Made by a program: the position numbers and the translations under genes. Under the pieces are notes generated by a model. The model had not been told where the DNA came from. It searched no databases and saw only the letters and a list, made by a program, of their open reading frames with translations. From NCBI GenBank assembly GCA_034401795.1, contig CM067359.1, positions 139,947,923-140,011,922 of the forward strand: DNA of 64,000 bases. The letters are read 5' to 3'. This DNA comes from Chaetoderma sp. LZ-2023a. Lineage: Eukaryota > Mollusca > Caudofoveata > Chaetodermatida > Chaetodermatidae. Of this stretch, positions 37,531-49,066 are shown piece by piece; the first letter of the stretch is position 1; every line of letters begins with the position of its first letter.

Positions 37531-37538
37531 GTTATAGG

Positions 37539-38654
37539 CCGATTATTATGCGAATATAGCTATCCATGAAACCATTAAAGATTAGTAAATATCATAATAG
37601 ATTTTTTTAAATCATGATTTTTATTTCTTGAAGGCTTTTCAACCTGACATAATTTATGTTATGGTAGGTGAAGTCTATCCTGTTAAACGCACGTTTTAAA
37701 ATCTGTTACCTTAGTACTACAGACAGAAAAATATTGACCCAGCTCACAGCGCCGTTCCCGGTGTGACGTCACAGCGAGTGGTGATGTGATTCAGATTGAG
37801 GCGTCATTTAATCTCGTTATTTGGGCTGCCTAACATATTTTTCTCACTCCAAAAGTGACGCTATTGTGTTTAAATAGTGTAGTAGACCATAAAATTAATT
37901 AAAACTCGTTATCGACCGCAAGTCCTCACAAGACCTTTAATGTGCAACACCCTGTTTACATTAGTTCTTCACGGCGGATACGGCGAGAGATATGAATTGT
38001 AATCTGCAAAGTCAATGACGATGGAAACTAAAGATATTTCTCCAACTACAGTTTGCGTTACAATAACTGTGCAAAAACCACAATTGTCGCCGGTTAAAAC
38101 TATATTAAATAAAAGAATAACTAAATATCCTACAGCAACAAGTTTTCTGGAATTTTTTGATCACTAGTATTGTGAATAAAAAGTTATGGTTTATTGAGCA
38201 TATCTATGTCTTATTTTAATTCAAACTATATCATGTCTGAAAAACCCCAAAAAAACCAACTCCCACCCGGTTTGCAGGAAACAGATTTTTTTTTATGGAT
38301 GGCCTCAATTCCAGTCATATTTGTTATTGATTTACTGAACATTGTTGGCTATAAAATGTACATGTAATATCTGTAAATTATACACTGCTCTTTATATTCC
38401 CTTAATGCATTTCATCCTAAATGATCTACATGTATATGATACCATTTACCACATTTCATTCTATATGCAAGTTGATGATATTTATTATGCTAGTTGGTAT
38501 TAAATGTTTTATTGAATATTTTAAAATTAATTTGACTGAATACTTTTGTCTCCTATGGCTGCAACAGTTTCTATTAAAATTAATTTCAACAACTTAGTTG
38601 GTTTGAAGACTAGAATTTGAGAAATTGATAATTCAGTGATGAGCAAGTTAGCCC
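37539..38654. other. Interior of the hAT-like element, no gene seen
   Basis: AT-rich. I see no coding features. A foldback-type ATTTTAAAATTAATTTGACTG block at about 38515-38600 belongs to the dispersed palindromic family described at 57590. Confidence 0.4.
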
Positions 38655-38658
38655 TTAA

Positions 38659-39597
38659 CCCTTTAACACATTAGCCAGCCAAAACACCCGCAATGAGTTT
38701 GAGAAGCAAGCATTGGCAAGCCAATGGAGGCTATTTTTGAAGATTTACCACTGGAGTGGATATCTGGATAACAGCCAGTAATTCCAGTGGTAAATAAGCT
38801 CTCATTCTCTGAATTAACAAAATAAAGATCTGATAAATGCTGTGAACTTTAATACATTATTGAATTAACTTAATTCTCCCCTGACCAGTGACCAATTAAC
38901 CTTTTTATCCTATGTGAGCTTTGTACCTCCTTTATTCAATCAAAGCCTCTGATCTTGCTGTGCATTACAAGATAAATACCCTGTAATTATACCCTCCTAC
39001 ATAACAAAAGAATCATGGTTGTTCAACTCCTCAGTGAACTGCCTCAGCTTTTAAAACACAGACACATGTACTAGAGGTGTTATTCAAACTCTACATACAT
39101 GTGCTCAGTACTCTCACTCAGTACTGTACTATATACATTGTATTCTAATGCTTTTTAATGCAAACATTTATATAGCAAGGTTTCTATAATAATTAGACAT
39201 GGCATTAACCTTTAGTCATATTCATCAGAAAAAAATTGACATTAAGCTATAATTAAGTCAAATGAACTAAAAATAAGATCTGCTGAATGTTGACCTTTTG
39301 GACAATAATATGACTGAAAGATATAACTACCTATTGGAAACAACAATTTTTATTCTAATTGTTTTAAATATTAACAGAGAAGCCAGCCAAAAATGCCTTC
39401 TGCACTGGTCTTGAGGAAGGATCATACATATATGCTAAGCGACTATTTTTGAGAATTTACCGGTGGAATGACTGATTCCGTAACTGAGCCAGTCATTGCA
39501 TTGTTAAATTTTAAAGAATAGTGTTCTCTTATCCTGCAAATGGTCATTTGCTACTGATAAATCTAGTTTTTCTTGGCCAATCTTGGGCATTAAAGGG
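38659..39597. mobile_element. TTAA-flanked MITE (piggyBac-like)
   Basis: TTAA lies at 38655-38658 and 39598-39601. Ends read CCCTTTAACACATTAGCC and, reverse complemented, CCCTTTAATGCCCAAG, so the shared TIR is short (CCCTTTAA). TTAA duplication with CCC-starting termini is the piggyBac pattern. Inside are two degenerate hairpins of the ACTGGAATGACTGGCTC family (about 38749-38800 and 39459-39515). No transposase is present. Confidence 0.6.
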
Positions 39598-39776
39598 TTA
39601 AAATATAACAATGTTGATCTCAGGTAAATATTGGTATGGAATTGATCAAATGGAATTGGAATTGAACTTCTCTGGGTGGAATTGGAATTGATAAAATGAA
39701 TTGATGTGGAAACGGAATTGGAATTGATAAAATGAAATGAGGTGGAATTGGAATTGACCCCATCCCTGACACTGGC

Positions 39777-41160
39777 AACCTTCTTTAGGTCTGTCTGTGT
39801 ACAGGAGCCAACAGGGGAAATCCCATTCATACCGATACCAGCGAAAGTTTTAAGTATAGTGGAGATGACTAACTTTGTAAGTAAAACAGTGACGAAAACC
39901 TTACAGAACCTGAAAATGTATAGATCACCAGGATTATATGATCTAATGCCCCAGTTTCTAAGGGAAACAGCAAGAGCTATAGAAAATCCACTAACCATGA
40001 TTTCTAGCCAATCACTGCAGGCAATGGTGATACCAGACGAATGAAAACAAGCCCAGATCACCGCAATTTGCAAGAAAGGTGATCGATGCCGAGCTGGTAA
40101 GACCAGTATTGTAAGCCTTATTTCTGTCCCATGCAAAGTTATGGAAATTTCAATCAGAAAACGCTGACATGTGCAAGTACAATGTAGATGTATTTCGGAA
40201 AAATTCTTCCAGACAGTGACTACAAATATCAGCTACATGTGAAATATCTGGAAATGGTTAAAGAGGAATGACATAGGTGTAATGATTGATGAATAGCTCT
40301 CCTTCGAGAAGCATATCAGTGAGAAAGCAAAAAAGGCAGCATCCATGTTCGCAATGATCCGGAGAGCCTTTCAATACACGGATGAGAAGACATTCATTCC
40401 ATTATATAAATCACTGACCAGTATGAGTGCACTTAGATTATGCTAGTTCCATCATGGCCCCATACAGTATCAAACACATCGAACAACTAGAATTTGTACA
40501 AAGTAGGGCAACCAGGCAAGTTCCTGGAATGAAAGACTTAACCCGTACCACTCTGGTGTCTACATTCTATCTTTTTGCGGTGCCAGTAGGAAAGAAACTG
40601 GTGTACATTTTAAAACAATTTTGGTGGACGATGTTGGTGTCTATGACAGCACCATCTTCCACCAAATTTGTTTTAAAAAGAACACGAGTTCATCTTTTAA
40701 TTTAATTTGAACATTAAAAATTTTGACATCATTTGCTATCCGGAAAGGCTCAAGAAGCTGAGGCTCCAAACACTGAGTTGCAGGCGTGTTCGAGGAGACA
40801 TGATAGATATGTACAAGATGATCAGTGGGAAGTATGATCCAAGGTCATGTGATTTTATAAAAATGTGGAATGACATGTCATCAAGATCTAGCAACCGTGG
40901 CAATTAAAAAAGATATATGGTTCCACAAAGACCCAGGACATCGCTCCGCAAAAAGTCATTCACTGAACATGCTACACCAATCTGGACCATGTTGTTTCAG
41001 CTAAAACCGTGAACACATTAAAAACATGCTAGATAAACATTGGGAAAACCAAGATATTATGTATGATAATTATAAAGCAAAAATTAATATAACCGGAAGT
41101 CAAAATGCAAATATTGTAAATGAAGATCTGCAGTCCAGTGAAGAGGATCTGTAGGAGCCT
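39777..41160 (+). pseudogene. Degenerate LINE ORF2, continued after the hAT-like insertion
   Basis: Resumes the frame interrupted at 32772 (ATFFRSVCVQEPTGEIP). Next come the pre-RT linker (NLKMYRSPGLYDLMPQFLRE), a degenerate CKKGD block, post-RT LYKSL and EKHISEKAKKAASMFAMIRRAF (about 40300-40380), YASSIMAPYSIKHIEQLEFVQSRATRQ, RRVRGDMIDMYKMISGKYDP and a C-terminal LDKHWENQDIMYD. RT catalytic motifs A-C are missing, so there is an internal deletion near 40150-40290. Many stops. A dispersed repeat also found at 57265-57395 interrupts it at about 40570-40730. Confidence 0.8.
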
Positions 41161-41207
41161 GAACTGGAAATCAACAATAAGTAAACGGATCGAACATATG
41201 AAAGTTA

Positions 41208-41700
41208 ATGGCCTCTTCAGAAAGACAGTTTGACTTTATTTCTGGGAGATCTTCCGCACTACAGCTACTGTCAGTATTAGACAAATGGGCAGAGGCACCG
41301 GATCAAGGGTACTCAACAGACTGTGTATATATGGATTACCAGATGGCTTTTGATATAGTGCCCCACAAGAGACTTATAAGCAAACCTTGCTGCATATGGA
41401 ATTAAACAAAGTGTGGTAAAGTGGATAGAAAACTTTCTTGAATAGAGTGATAGGGGTCTCCATAAATGGAGAACATTCAAGTTGGACGGATGTTACCTCA
41501 GGTATCCCGCAGGTGTCGGTACTGGGACCAATCCTTTCTGTTATTTTTATAAATAACCTTCCAAGTAACGTGGACTCAGAAATGTTTGTCAACTTTAGCT
41601 TACAGAAGGAAGAGGTGTGATATGATAGAGCTGTACAAAATCATCAATGGCATGTATAATGAAGAAACTTGTACGTTTATTAAACTACGATGTCAGGTAG
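41208..41700 (+). pseudogene. LINE RT fragment with motifs A and B
   Basis: Contains SERQFDFISGRSSALQLLSVLD, motif A VYMDYQMAFDIVPHKRL, then VKWIENFL and motif B SGIPQVSVLGPILSVIFINNLP. After about 41600 it jumps to C-terminal sequence resembling CDMIELYKIINGMYNEETC, so motif C and the region after it are deleted. It may belong to the preceding LINE, rearranged, or be a separate copy. Confidence 0.75.
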
Positions 41701-41719
41701 TGGAGAGACAAAAGGTTTT

Positions 41720-43100
41720 ATCCTATATAGCCAGATTTTCCCTCTTGTCTTCATAAAACTCATCAAGAATGGACGTGTTGTGTCTCGAGGTGTTGACAGC
41801 AGCATCATACTCGTATACTATGACTTGATTCTTCCAGTGTGCATCTAAACAGCTCTCGAAGGCTTTTACAGTTGGTGCATCTACAACTTGCTCAGGTAGA
41901 CTGTTCCATGGATCGGCTATTCGAATGGTAAAGCTGCTTTGTCTGAGTCTACTTTTAGCCCTCATCCTAAAGATCTAAAAACTATGGCCTCTTGTGTGGT
42001 CGACTCTCTGAGCGGTATCTTGGAGCACACCACGAAGCATCTTAATCCAAACCGGCCAACTCCTACGGATTGTCCATAGTTTATCCGGAAATAGCATCCA
42101 AATTACGCATCTACGCAAGTGAAAATACGGAAAGATAAAATTGGGCAATTATAGTAATAATGATATACATATACGATAAGTGAGTGATGGTAGCTTTAGG
42201 TTTCTCAGGTACTCTTCATAGGTCATATTGCTTAGTTCAGGAATTCACTTAGTTGCCCTTATCTGCACATTTTCATTGGTGACAACATCCTTTTTATGGA
42301 CAGGGTACTGGACTGGGTTTGCATATTCTAGGTGTGGTCGGACTAATGCTTTGTAAAGCCATCTGAAGTTTTCTGTATCTATGAGTAAATGATCTGCGGA
42401 TTAGTCCCATCATTTTGGTTGCTTTGGTTACCTTTTCATGTATGTTCTTCAAAAGTCAACGTATTATCAATGGTGACACCAAGATCTGTTTCCTTTAATA
42501 CCTTTGCCAACATATGTTGTGGCTCTTCTACACTCTTCCCTGTCATGAAATACTGCCTGTCATTGGCCTCGTGTGCCCTTCCTACAGTCATCAGCTTGCA
42601 TTTGTCCAGGTGAAAACGGAGCAGCCAGTCATCCAACCAATCTTGAAGTCTAGAAATCCTTATGCAATTCTCTCATCTTCTTTACAGTTGATTTTACGTG
42701 GAACCTGTGTCATCTGCATGCATGTATGTATCCAGATTTAACAGATCAGACAGGTCATTTATATATAAAGTGAAAAGCACAGGACAGAGCACACTCCCTT
42801 GTGGAATACTACTCAGCACATCTGTCCATGGTGATGCGGCACTATGTTACAATAGACTCATGAACTGTAAATATATATTACATCTAAGTTGCTGCCATCA
42901 TCCAGCTCTTCTTTCCAATTGTCCAGCACCTTCAGGAGCTGCAGCCATGTAGATCTTCCAGCTATGAAACTGAACTGCTTATTACTAAAGAGGGAGCTTC
43001 TCTTCCTACATGTATGATCAATAACGTTATCTCTGATTATTAATTATAGCACCTTGCACAGGATACATGTCAGGCTTACAGGTCTGTAATTGCTTGCCAT
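41720..43100 (-). pseudogene. LINE ORF2 remnant, minus strand
   Basis: Minus-strand order: motif B region near 42800 (SSIPQGSVLCPVLFTL readable across frames), DDWLLRFHLDKCKLMTVGR, LKETDLGVTIDNTLTFEEH (42460-42636), then LYKALVRPHLEYANPVQYP and YEEYLRNLKLPSLTYRI (about 42190-42350), and the C-terminus RQSSFTIRIADPWNSLPEQVV (41723-41965). Frames are broken in several places. It is oriented against the plus-strand fragment ending near 41700. Confidence 0.8.
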
Positions 43101-43282
43101 TAGGGTGGTCCTTATTTATATATAGAAAATTTAAAACAGCTATTTTATGTCTGAACCCATCAAATGATTCCTTTTTATGAAAAAATCTCATGTGTGAAGT
43201 TTGAACAGAAAATGGTAATATTTAGAGGTGGCTCAAAGCTGTCAAAGTTGGTCCCCTAGAGCATCTATAACGGAATCACACA

Positions 43283-45018
43283 TCATGGCTTCATCACCAA
43301 TGTTGATTTCTTCACATCAGGAAAGTTTGCCCGGCTCTGCTCGACAACCAGGAGGGCATACTGCAACTGTTCTTCATTACGAAAGCGTCCTGACCGTGTA
43401 GCTTCTTGTATCAGGGTGATGCCTCATTCTGCATGATCATTGGTCGTTGCTAGAGAGTGGACGATTACCTGCGCAGCCTTGTAATCATCGCTTTCATTCC
43501 ATGTGTCAGGGTCTTCGTCAAGGAATCCATACAGCATGCCCAGCGTGGTGAACACATTTCTGCTTCTGTTTGAGACAAAACGCTGAGTCTTCTGTTCCAC
43601 AGTTACCAGGTCCACCACCGGTCGTTTGGTGAGTCCTCTCCATCCTTCTCAGTTGTACTTTTCACAATGGCCCGCTTCATGGTCGAATTCAACTCTGGAT
43701 CGAAGAGGCTGAGAAGGATCAAGTCCTGTGACAGGTACTATAGATGCCCAGCCATCTTGCGAGATGTAGCTACACTAATGTTTCACTGAGTATACGCATG
43801 AAGTTGCTGAATAAGCTGCAAGTCATTCCTAGATGTGATATGAGCCAGAGGTGCCACGAACCAGACCTTGACGTAAACCTTCACGAGAAAGATGTTGACA
43901 TCTCGCAGTCCCCGAGTTTCCTTCACTGTCAGCTGAAACTGAGACCGGAAGAGCCAAACTTTGAGGCTGTAAATGGCTTTCGCCATCCAGCGAGCTTGAT
44001 GCATAGGCCCTGGAGCTCGGAACTTTGCCCCACGAGGTGTTCTTCCCAGGAAAATAAGCATCAGTTCGAGGAGCTCGCGATAATCATATCTGGGTTGGTA
44101 ATCTTGCAGCTGCTGTTCGCTGAATGAACCATCTCAGCCAGGACATTGACAAGCTCGGAGGTGGCGAATTCATCAGAGAAGGCGTCGCCATACCTGTAAA
44201 CAAACAATCAATAAATAAGTCAAATCATTTATTCACCACATGTGATTGTTCCATGTAAGACTGTCCTCAACAATGATGCCTAGAAATTTAGTAATTCTTA
44301 TCAAGGTTTGTACGGGTCATGGAAATCCTGAGTCCTGGAATTTGAAATTAAAATTTTCAGGCCTAGAAAGTCATGGAAAATCAGTTTTTTTATGATAAGA
44401 AATATGTTGTCATCACCTCTATGCGATACAAATTATGACAAGAGCTTATCAAAACAATCCTTTGACTTGGTTTTTGCAAGGCGTAATTCAGTCATTTTGC
44501 ATAATAACGTGGATCATAATTTATGTAACTATTCAATACAAATCTCCTAGTCTATATGGATGTCGTGGGATTTGTTAATTTTGATGATGAAAATTCATGG
44601 AATTTCAAACACAGAAAGGTGTACAAAACCTGTCTTATTCTGTTGAATACACAAAGCCAGTCGAACAGGAGCCAGTTTCTGCCATAGGCAGCAATGGGCT
44701 CCAGTTATATGGCCTCAAACATTCAACAGTCTATTTATCTAGTTGGTCTACAAAATGATAATCGGGGACATCTCGGTCGAGGGATTAAGGACACAATCTC
44801 ATGCGATTAAATACATTTCATGATTTTGGCCATTTTAAAATTTTCGAATCATACATGTAGTTAATAAAATGTATTGTACATACCTTCCTTGGTCAAGGTA
44901 AGACCACTGTGATTGGAACCGCTTCAACATGAGCATGTCTGGTGCACTTCTTGGTCCCAGGCATTCTCCAAAGGCAGCGCCCAAGACCAACTCCAGGATA
45001 TAATGCCGACAGCCAAAA
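43283..45018 (-). pseudogene. 3' half of a broken multicopy invertebrate gene (KRAB-A-domain-2-like family, tentative)
   Basis: This continues the gene at 51286-52398 beyond the 45019-51277 insertion. An exon at 45018-44884 encodes FGCRHYILELVLGAAFGECL and KRFQSQW. It ends at a GT donor (GGAAG/GTATGT), and a 690-bp intron runs to an AG at 44194. The next exon encodes YGDAFSDEFAT and, after a frameshift near 44085, IFLGRTPRGAKFRAPGPMH, ARWMAKAIYSLKVWLFRSQ and VYVKVWFVAPLAH. Further down (43640-43283) are RFVSNRSRNVFTTLGMLYGF, VIVHSLATTNDHAE, a stop at 43424-43426, then LVVEQSRANFPDVKKST. I recall this architecture from uncharacterised proteins abundant in cnidarian, chelicerate and mollusc genomes. 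Its biochemical function is unknown to me. Confidence 0.65.
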
Positions 45019-45339
45019 TAGGGTTGCACGATTTTTTGATTGTTCAATTAATCGCGATTATATAATTCAAAATGATCGTGGACGATTATAAAATGAAATA
45101 ATCGTATAATCGCCATGTTCAAATTTTTTTCAAGACACTTTTACGCTTGTGAAACTCTGCTCGCGTTACCAATCATGGAAACAAACATCCGGCTATCAGC
45201 CGAATGTGTGAATGATTAAATAAACTAAATAACTGATTTGTTTGTATTGACTCAAGATTTTTCACTTGGTCGCTATTTGTCATTGTTGTTGTAATCACAC
45301 ACGCTTATCCCGCGTTCCCCATTCTCTGAATAGTTATGT

Positions 45340-45505
45340 GCTAATGGTTTTCCCAAAAAAGTTCTAAAACTGATACCACGGAAATTCAACGCATTTTCTC
45401 ACGTAAAAATTCTCACCGCCTACGCCTATGTTTAATGTATATCTCAAAACATTACCGGGGAAGTGAAATTTTGATTTGAGCGCTTAAATATTGCATATAC
45501 TTTAA
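45340..45505 (+). repeat. 5' part of a mariner-like element copy
   Basis: Homologous to about 1240-1395 of the element at 1140-2237 (AACTGATACCACGGAAATTC, then CCGCCTACGCCTATGTTTAA). It ends at TTAA (45502-45505), where a TTAA-flanked element begins. The matching 3' part, same orientation, is at 50648-51033. Confidence 0.75.
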
Positions 45506-46698
45506 CCCTGTGGCAGCAACGGGACGTATTATCGGCTTGAAATAATTAGGCTCTCAGTCCGATGGGATGTATTATCAACAAGAGACAATTAGGCGACGAG
45601 ACGTATTATCGGCTCAAGCTACCACCCGTTTTCGATCGCTAAATACGCAAGCATTACTGGCGTTTTATCCAATCAAACTTAGCGTTACATTACGTCAGAA
45701 GGCCGAATTTTCTAAATCCACTGTCAACTGGTCAGTTCAGTTTGTTTACAAATTTATGCGGGAAAATATAAATAGATCTTTGTGAATGAAATAGTTTGCG
45801 TAAAAATGTCGAAAATGACGAAGCAATTCCTTTATTTAAGCGAGTACCCGATTATCCGGATAGATGGAATCGGTTATTATTATTATCATTATTGTTATAG
45901 AGCTGCTCAACGATTGGGCAAGCTGGAAAATCTTTCTAAACGGCATCCTATACTAGCAGTGTCATATATAATACGGAAATGCAAACGCAACCCGCTTTCA
46001 GTAGTTAAGAAGATCGCGAATTTCGTTTATCTTTTAAATTATTTTATAATGACAATTTGCCATTACTGAATAACTGAAAGCCTCTCAAAATTACTGGACA
46101 TCCATCATGGTGAAATTATTTAAAATCAATGGTCGAGTGGGGTTTAGGTATTGAGAGACACTTGCCAATAATTTGAAAAAACATCACATATCCCTCTACT
46201 ATAATATATGGTTCACATGGAGACAGAACGAGGGGGGGGGGAGGGGGAATTGGAAGATGCCCCTGTTCCCTTTTTTCCTCTCCCACAGTTTAGACCCCCA
46301 CCCCACCCAGGTCATAACACATTCCGACACCCCAGTTATTGCGCTTGATTACCCTGTCCATTTTTGTCAATCTTACTGGAGTTTGCTGCTGTTCATGTTG
46401 CAATGTTATTAATGTATCTATCCTTTTATTTTTCAGCTTGAAACACCATTTGAGAGAAAAATGAAAGCAAATTTAAACTTGATGATTTTTATAAAACCTG
46501 TAACACTTAAAAATTTGCTTTAAAAAAATTACATCTCATAGTAAATATCCATTTCCAGACAAAGGGAATCTGTTTGAAAATTTACCACTCGGTTATTGCG
46601 CCAGTTATACTTTTTCAAAAATATTCTCATGATCTGCAAATGGCCATTTTGCAACGTCACTGCTGTAGTCGTTTTTGGCTGGCTTGTGTGTTATAGGG
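45506..46698. mobile_element. TTAA-flanked element (piggyBac-like), candidate
   Basis: Begins CCCTGTGGCAGCAACGGGAC after TTAA 45502-45505 and ends ...TATAGGG before TTAA 46699-46702. Near the left end three spaced copies of GACGTATTATCGGCT-like sequence occur (about 45525, 45560, 45600). The right end reads, in reverse, CCCTATAACACACAAGCCAG, close to the terminus of the MITE at 38659. The 95-codon frame at 45782-46069 (basic, Tyr-rich) has no recognised motif. Pairing of these two ends is tentative because the TIR match is short. Confidence 0.45.
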
Positions 46699-46702
46699 TT
46701 AA

Positions 46703-48854
46703 TAATATTTGAATACTGTATTGTGTAAACTACCAGTGCAAATATCAAATAAGGTTTTCTCGAAGTGAGAGGGAGATATATGATCCCATCTCATATTAGG
46801 TAATCAGACTGGACTTAGATTTGTTGAATATATCGAGTCCAATTTGATTGGAAGCTGCTGCTGCTTTAGGCAACAATAGATTCCAATTAAATATATCCAA
46901 ATATACTCAACAGATTACTTTTTTAGACTTCACAGGATCTTTACCCTTGTCCTGCATGGGGAAGGGGGTATTTATAATAGTTGTGTGCGTCCGCTATTGC
47001 ATCTAAAATATTGATCCTACTGGTTTCAAATTTTAACACAACAAAGCAACATAACCTAAACAAGGATTTCCAGAAGTTGTCTGTGATATGGACAAAAACC
47101 CAGGATCCAGATTGGATACATATTTTAATCTATGGACATCTCGGAAACTACTGGTTAGATTTTGCTCAAATTTTAACAAAGTAGAGGGCCATACACTATG
47201 ATTTAACAAATTTGGATGTGCTAAAATTAATTTTAAAACCGCATGTACATTGTGAGAAAAATGGTAGGGTAGTCTCTGCAGTGGTTTACAATCTCTGATT
47301 ACTGTTGTTCATAATGCTATCTATCAAGCATCAAGTGCCCGACAACACTGTTGTGCTTTAAAAATTGAATCTACCCGTCAATGGAATCTAAGTGATAACT
47401 AGATTGCTTGGTCGATGATGCATTATAGCAGAACCCATGTTCACCACTTTGACCTCGTTACCCCATCCAATCCCTGTGGGCGGAGCCAAATGTAAATGCC
47501 CTCTTGCTGCCTTGCACTCCATAATCACCTACCAAATTTGTTTGAATTCCAACCACTGATTTTGGAAGAGTTGCATTACAAAGAGACTGGAGTGGATTGT
47601 TGTGGAAAATCTGGATGTCATAAGGGGAAATGATCTGTGAAAGCGGGAGTTAAAAATTAACATGAGCCAGAGGCTAGTAGAAATTGACTATGACTAGTAC
47701 AATTTGTAACCGACCAGCCTGATGGTAACAATTTGATATGTCAATGGTCAAGGTGGCCAAAAAATCTCATTGCTGTGATCTTCAGAAATGTAGATATTCA
47801 GAGCAAGAGACGACTATGTGTAAAAATGTACCACTAGAATGACTGGCTCGATAACCGAACCAGTCATTCCAGTGTTAAAATTTCAAAGATAGTCTTCCCT
47901 TGGTCACCAATGAAAATTTCATGGGCTAAAGTAGAATGTAGTTATTCTGCTAGAGACATGTAGTGGCTCATTTGGCCTTAATTTCAATTCATGGAGAGTG
48001 TGTGTGAGAGCGATCTTTTGAACTTGTATGGTAACCCATATCAAATTCCTTTGAATTCCACACAACAGTTTGGGAGGAGTTAGCATGATGGACAGTTTTT
48101 CGGATATTTGTCCTTTGGACCCCATCCCCTGACCCACAGGGGGGGCGGAACCAAATCTAAATATGGTCTTACAAAGCTCAATCATGGGTAACCCACATAC
48201 CAAATTTGGTTGAATTTCACCGACCTGTTTGGGAGGGGATAGCATGATGGACCGACAGACGGGTAGATGGAGGCGATTATAATATCTCCATTTTTTCAAA
48301 ACATGGGGATCATGAAAGGACCCAAGGCCATAAGATACAGGTAGGTAATTAATTCAAAATCTTTATACAAAAATGTAAATTTCTTTTGGATTGAGAAATT
48401 AGGCTACCACCATCATTGGCCACGGCACATTGTTTCCAGGATTTGTCGGTGAAAGGGTTAAACATAGCAAAGACTGGAATTGACAAGTGGACATGGCAGA
48501 AATTTAGATTTTCTAATAGATGAATCCACTTTTAGCTCTGCCCCATATCTAGGTAAGCTCCATCCATGATTTGCGTGTGTTGGGTTCAGTTTATACACTT
48601 CCCAATTCCATGATAACTATAGATACAGCTAACCTGTTCAATATTTTGAAACTAATCTGACTGGGGTCTGTTCAATTATTCAACAGAATGTTTAGTAAAT
48701 GGCATACAATTCGTACAACTGACAGACTTTCAAAAGTGCATGATGGACTTTGCTACGTCATCCAATAGATATTTTAATTGTGACGTCAGCCTACATGTGA
48801 TGTAATTCATTATGATGTCATATACTTGGGTGACAGATTGGATTCATCTATTAT
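46703..48854. other. Interior of the 6.3-kb element, MITE-rich, no gene
   Basis: Contains a hairpin of the ATGACTGGCTCGATAACCGA family at about 47826-47880 and related foldback debris around 46823-46915 and 48635-48740. A gene was not recognised; open frames are short and overlap repeats. Confidence 0.45.
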
Positions 48855-48858
48855 TTAA

Positions 48859-49062
48859 CCCTTTCTCATTTTCAACGACAAATCCCTGAAAAAGTATGAT
48901 GCTTACAGTATAAAATTTATTCTATTGAATATTTTGAAATTAATTTGACTGAAAGCCATTGCTGCCTAAGGCAGTTTGCAGTCAAACTAATTTTAAAATA
49001 TTGGCCAGTTTTCCGTTATGGTATCATTAAAATGAGGTATGGGGAATTCATCGGAAAAAGGG
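48859..49062. mobile_element. Short TTAA-flanked foldback MITE
   Basis: TTAA at 48855-48858 and 49063-49066. Ends CCCTTTCTCATTTTCAACG and, reversed, CCCTTTTTCCGATGAATTC. The 204-bp interior contains an imperfect palindrome around TATTTTGAAATTAATTTGAC ... GTCAAACTAATTTTAAAATA (48930-49000). Confidence 0.55.
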
Positions 49063-49066
49063 TTAA

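Larger units (their letters stand above)
32773..39768. mobile_element. 7.0-kb hAT-like element with subterminal AATTGGAATT arrays and perfect 8-bp TSD
   Basis: Starts CAGGGTTGGGGTCAATTCCA and ends with the complement of CAGGGATGGGGTCAATTCCA, flanked by ACACTGGC at 32765-32772 and 39769-39776 (perfect 8 bp). CAGGG-type termini and 8-bp duplications are hAT hallmarks. Just inside both ends are arrays built on GGAATTGGAATTGATAA (about 32790-32960 and 39628-39755), plausibly clustered transposase-binding sites. No transposase is recognisable. The interior contains later insertions (a mariner-like fragment, an hAT-like MITE and a TTAA MITE), so the original element was several kb shorter. Excision with one TSD copy restores the LINE reading frame. 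Confidence 0.85.

Noticed and set aside
39504-40136. 210-codon minus-strand frame
   Set aside because: It spans the border between the hAT-like element and a plus-strand LINE and is antisense to recognisable LINE sequence.
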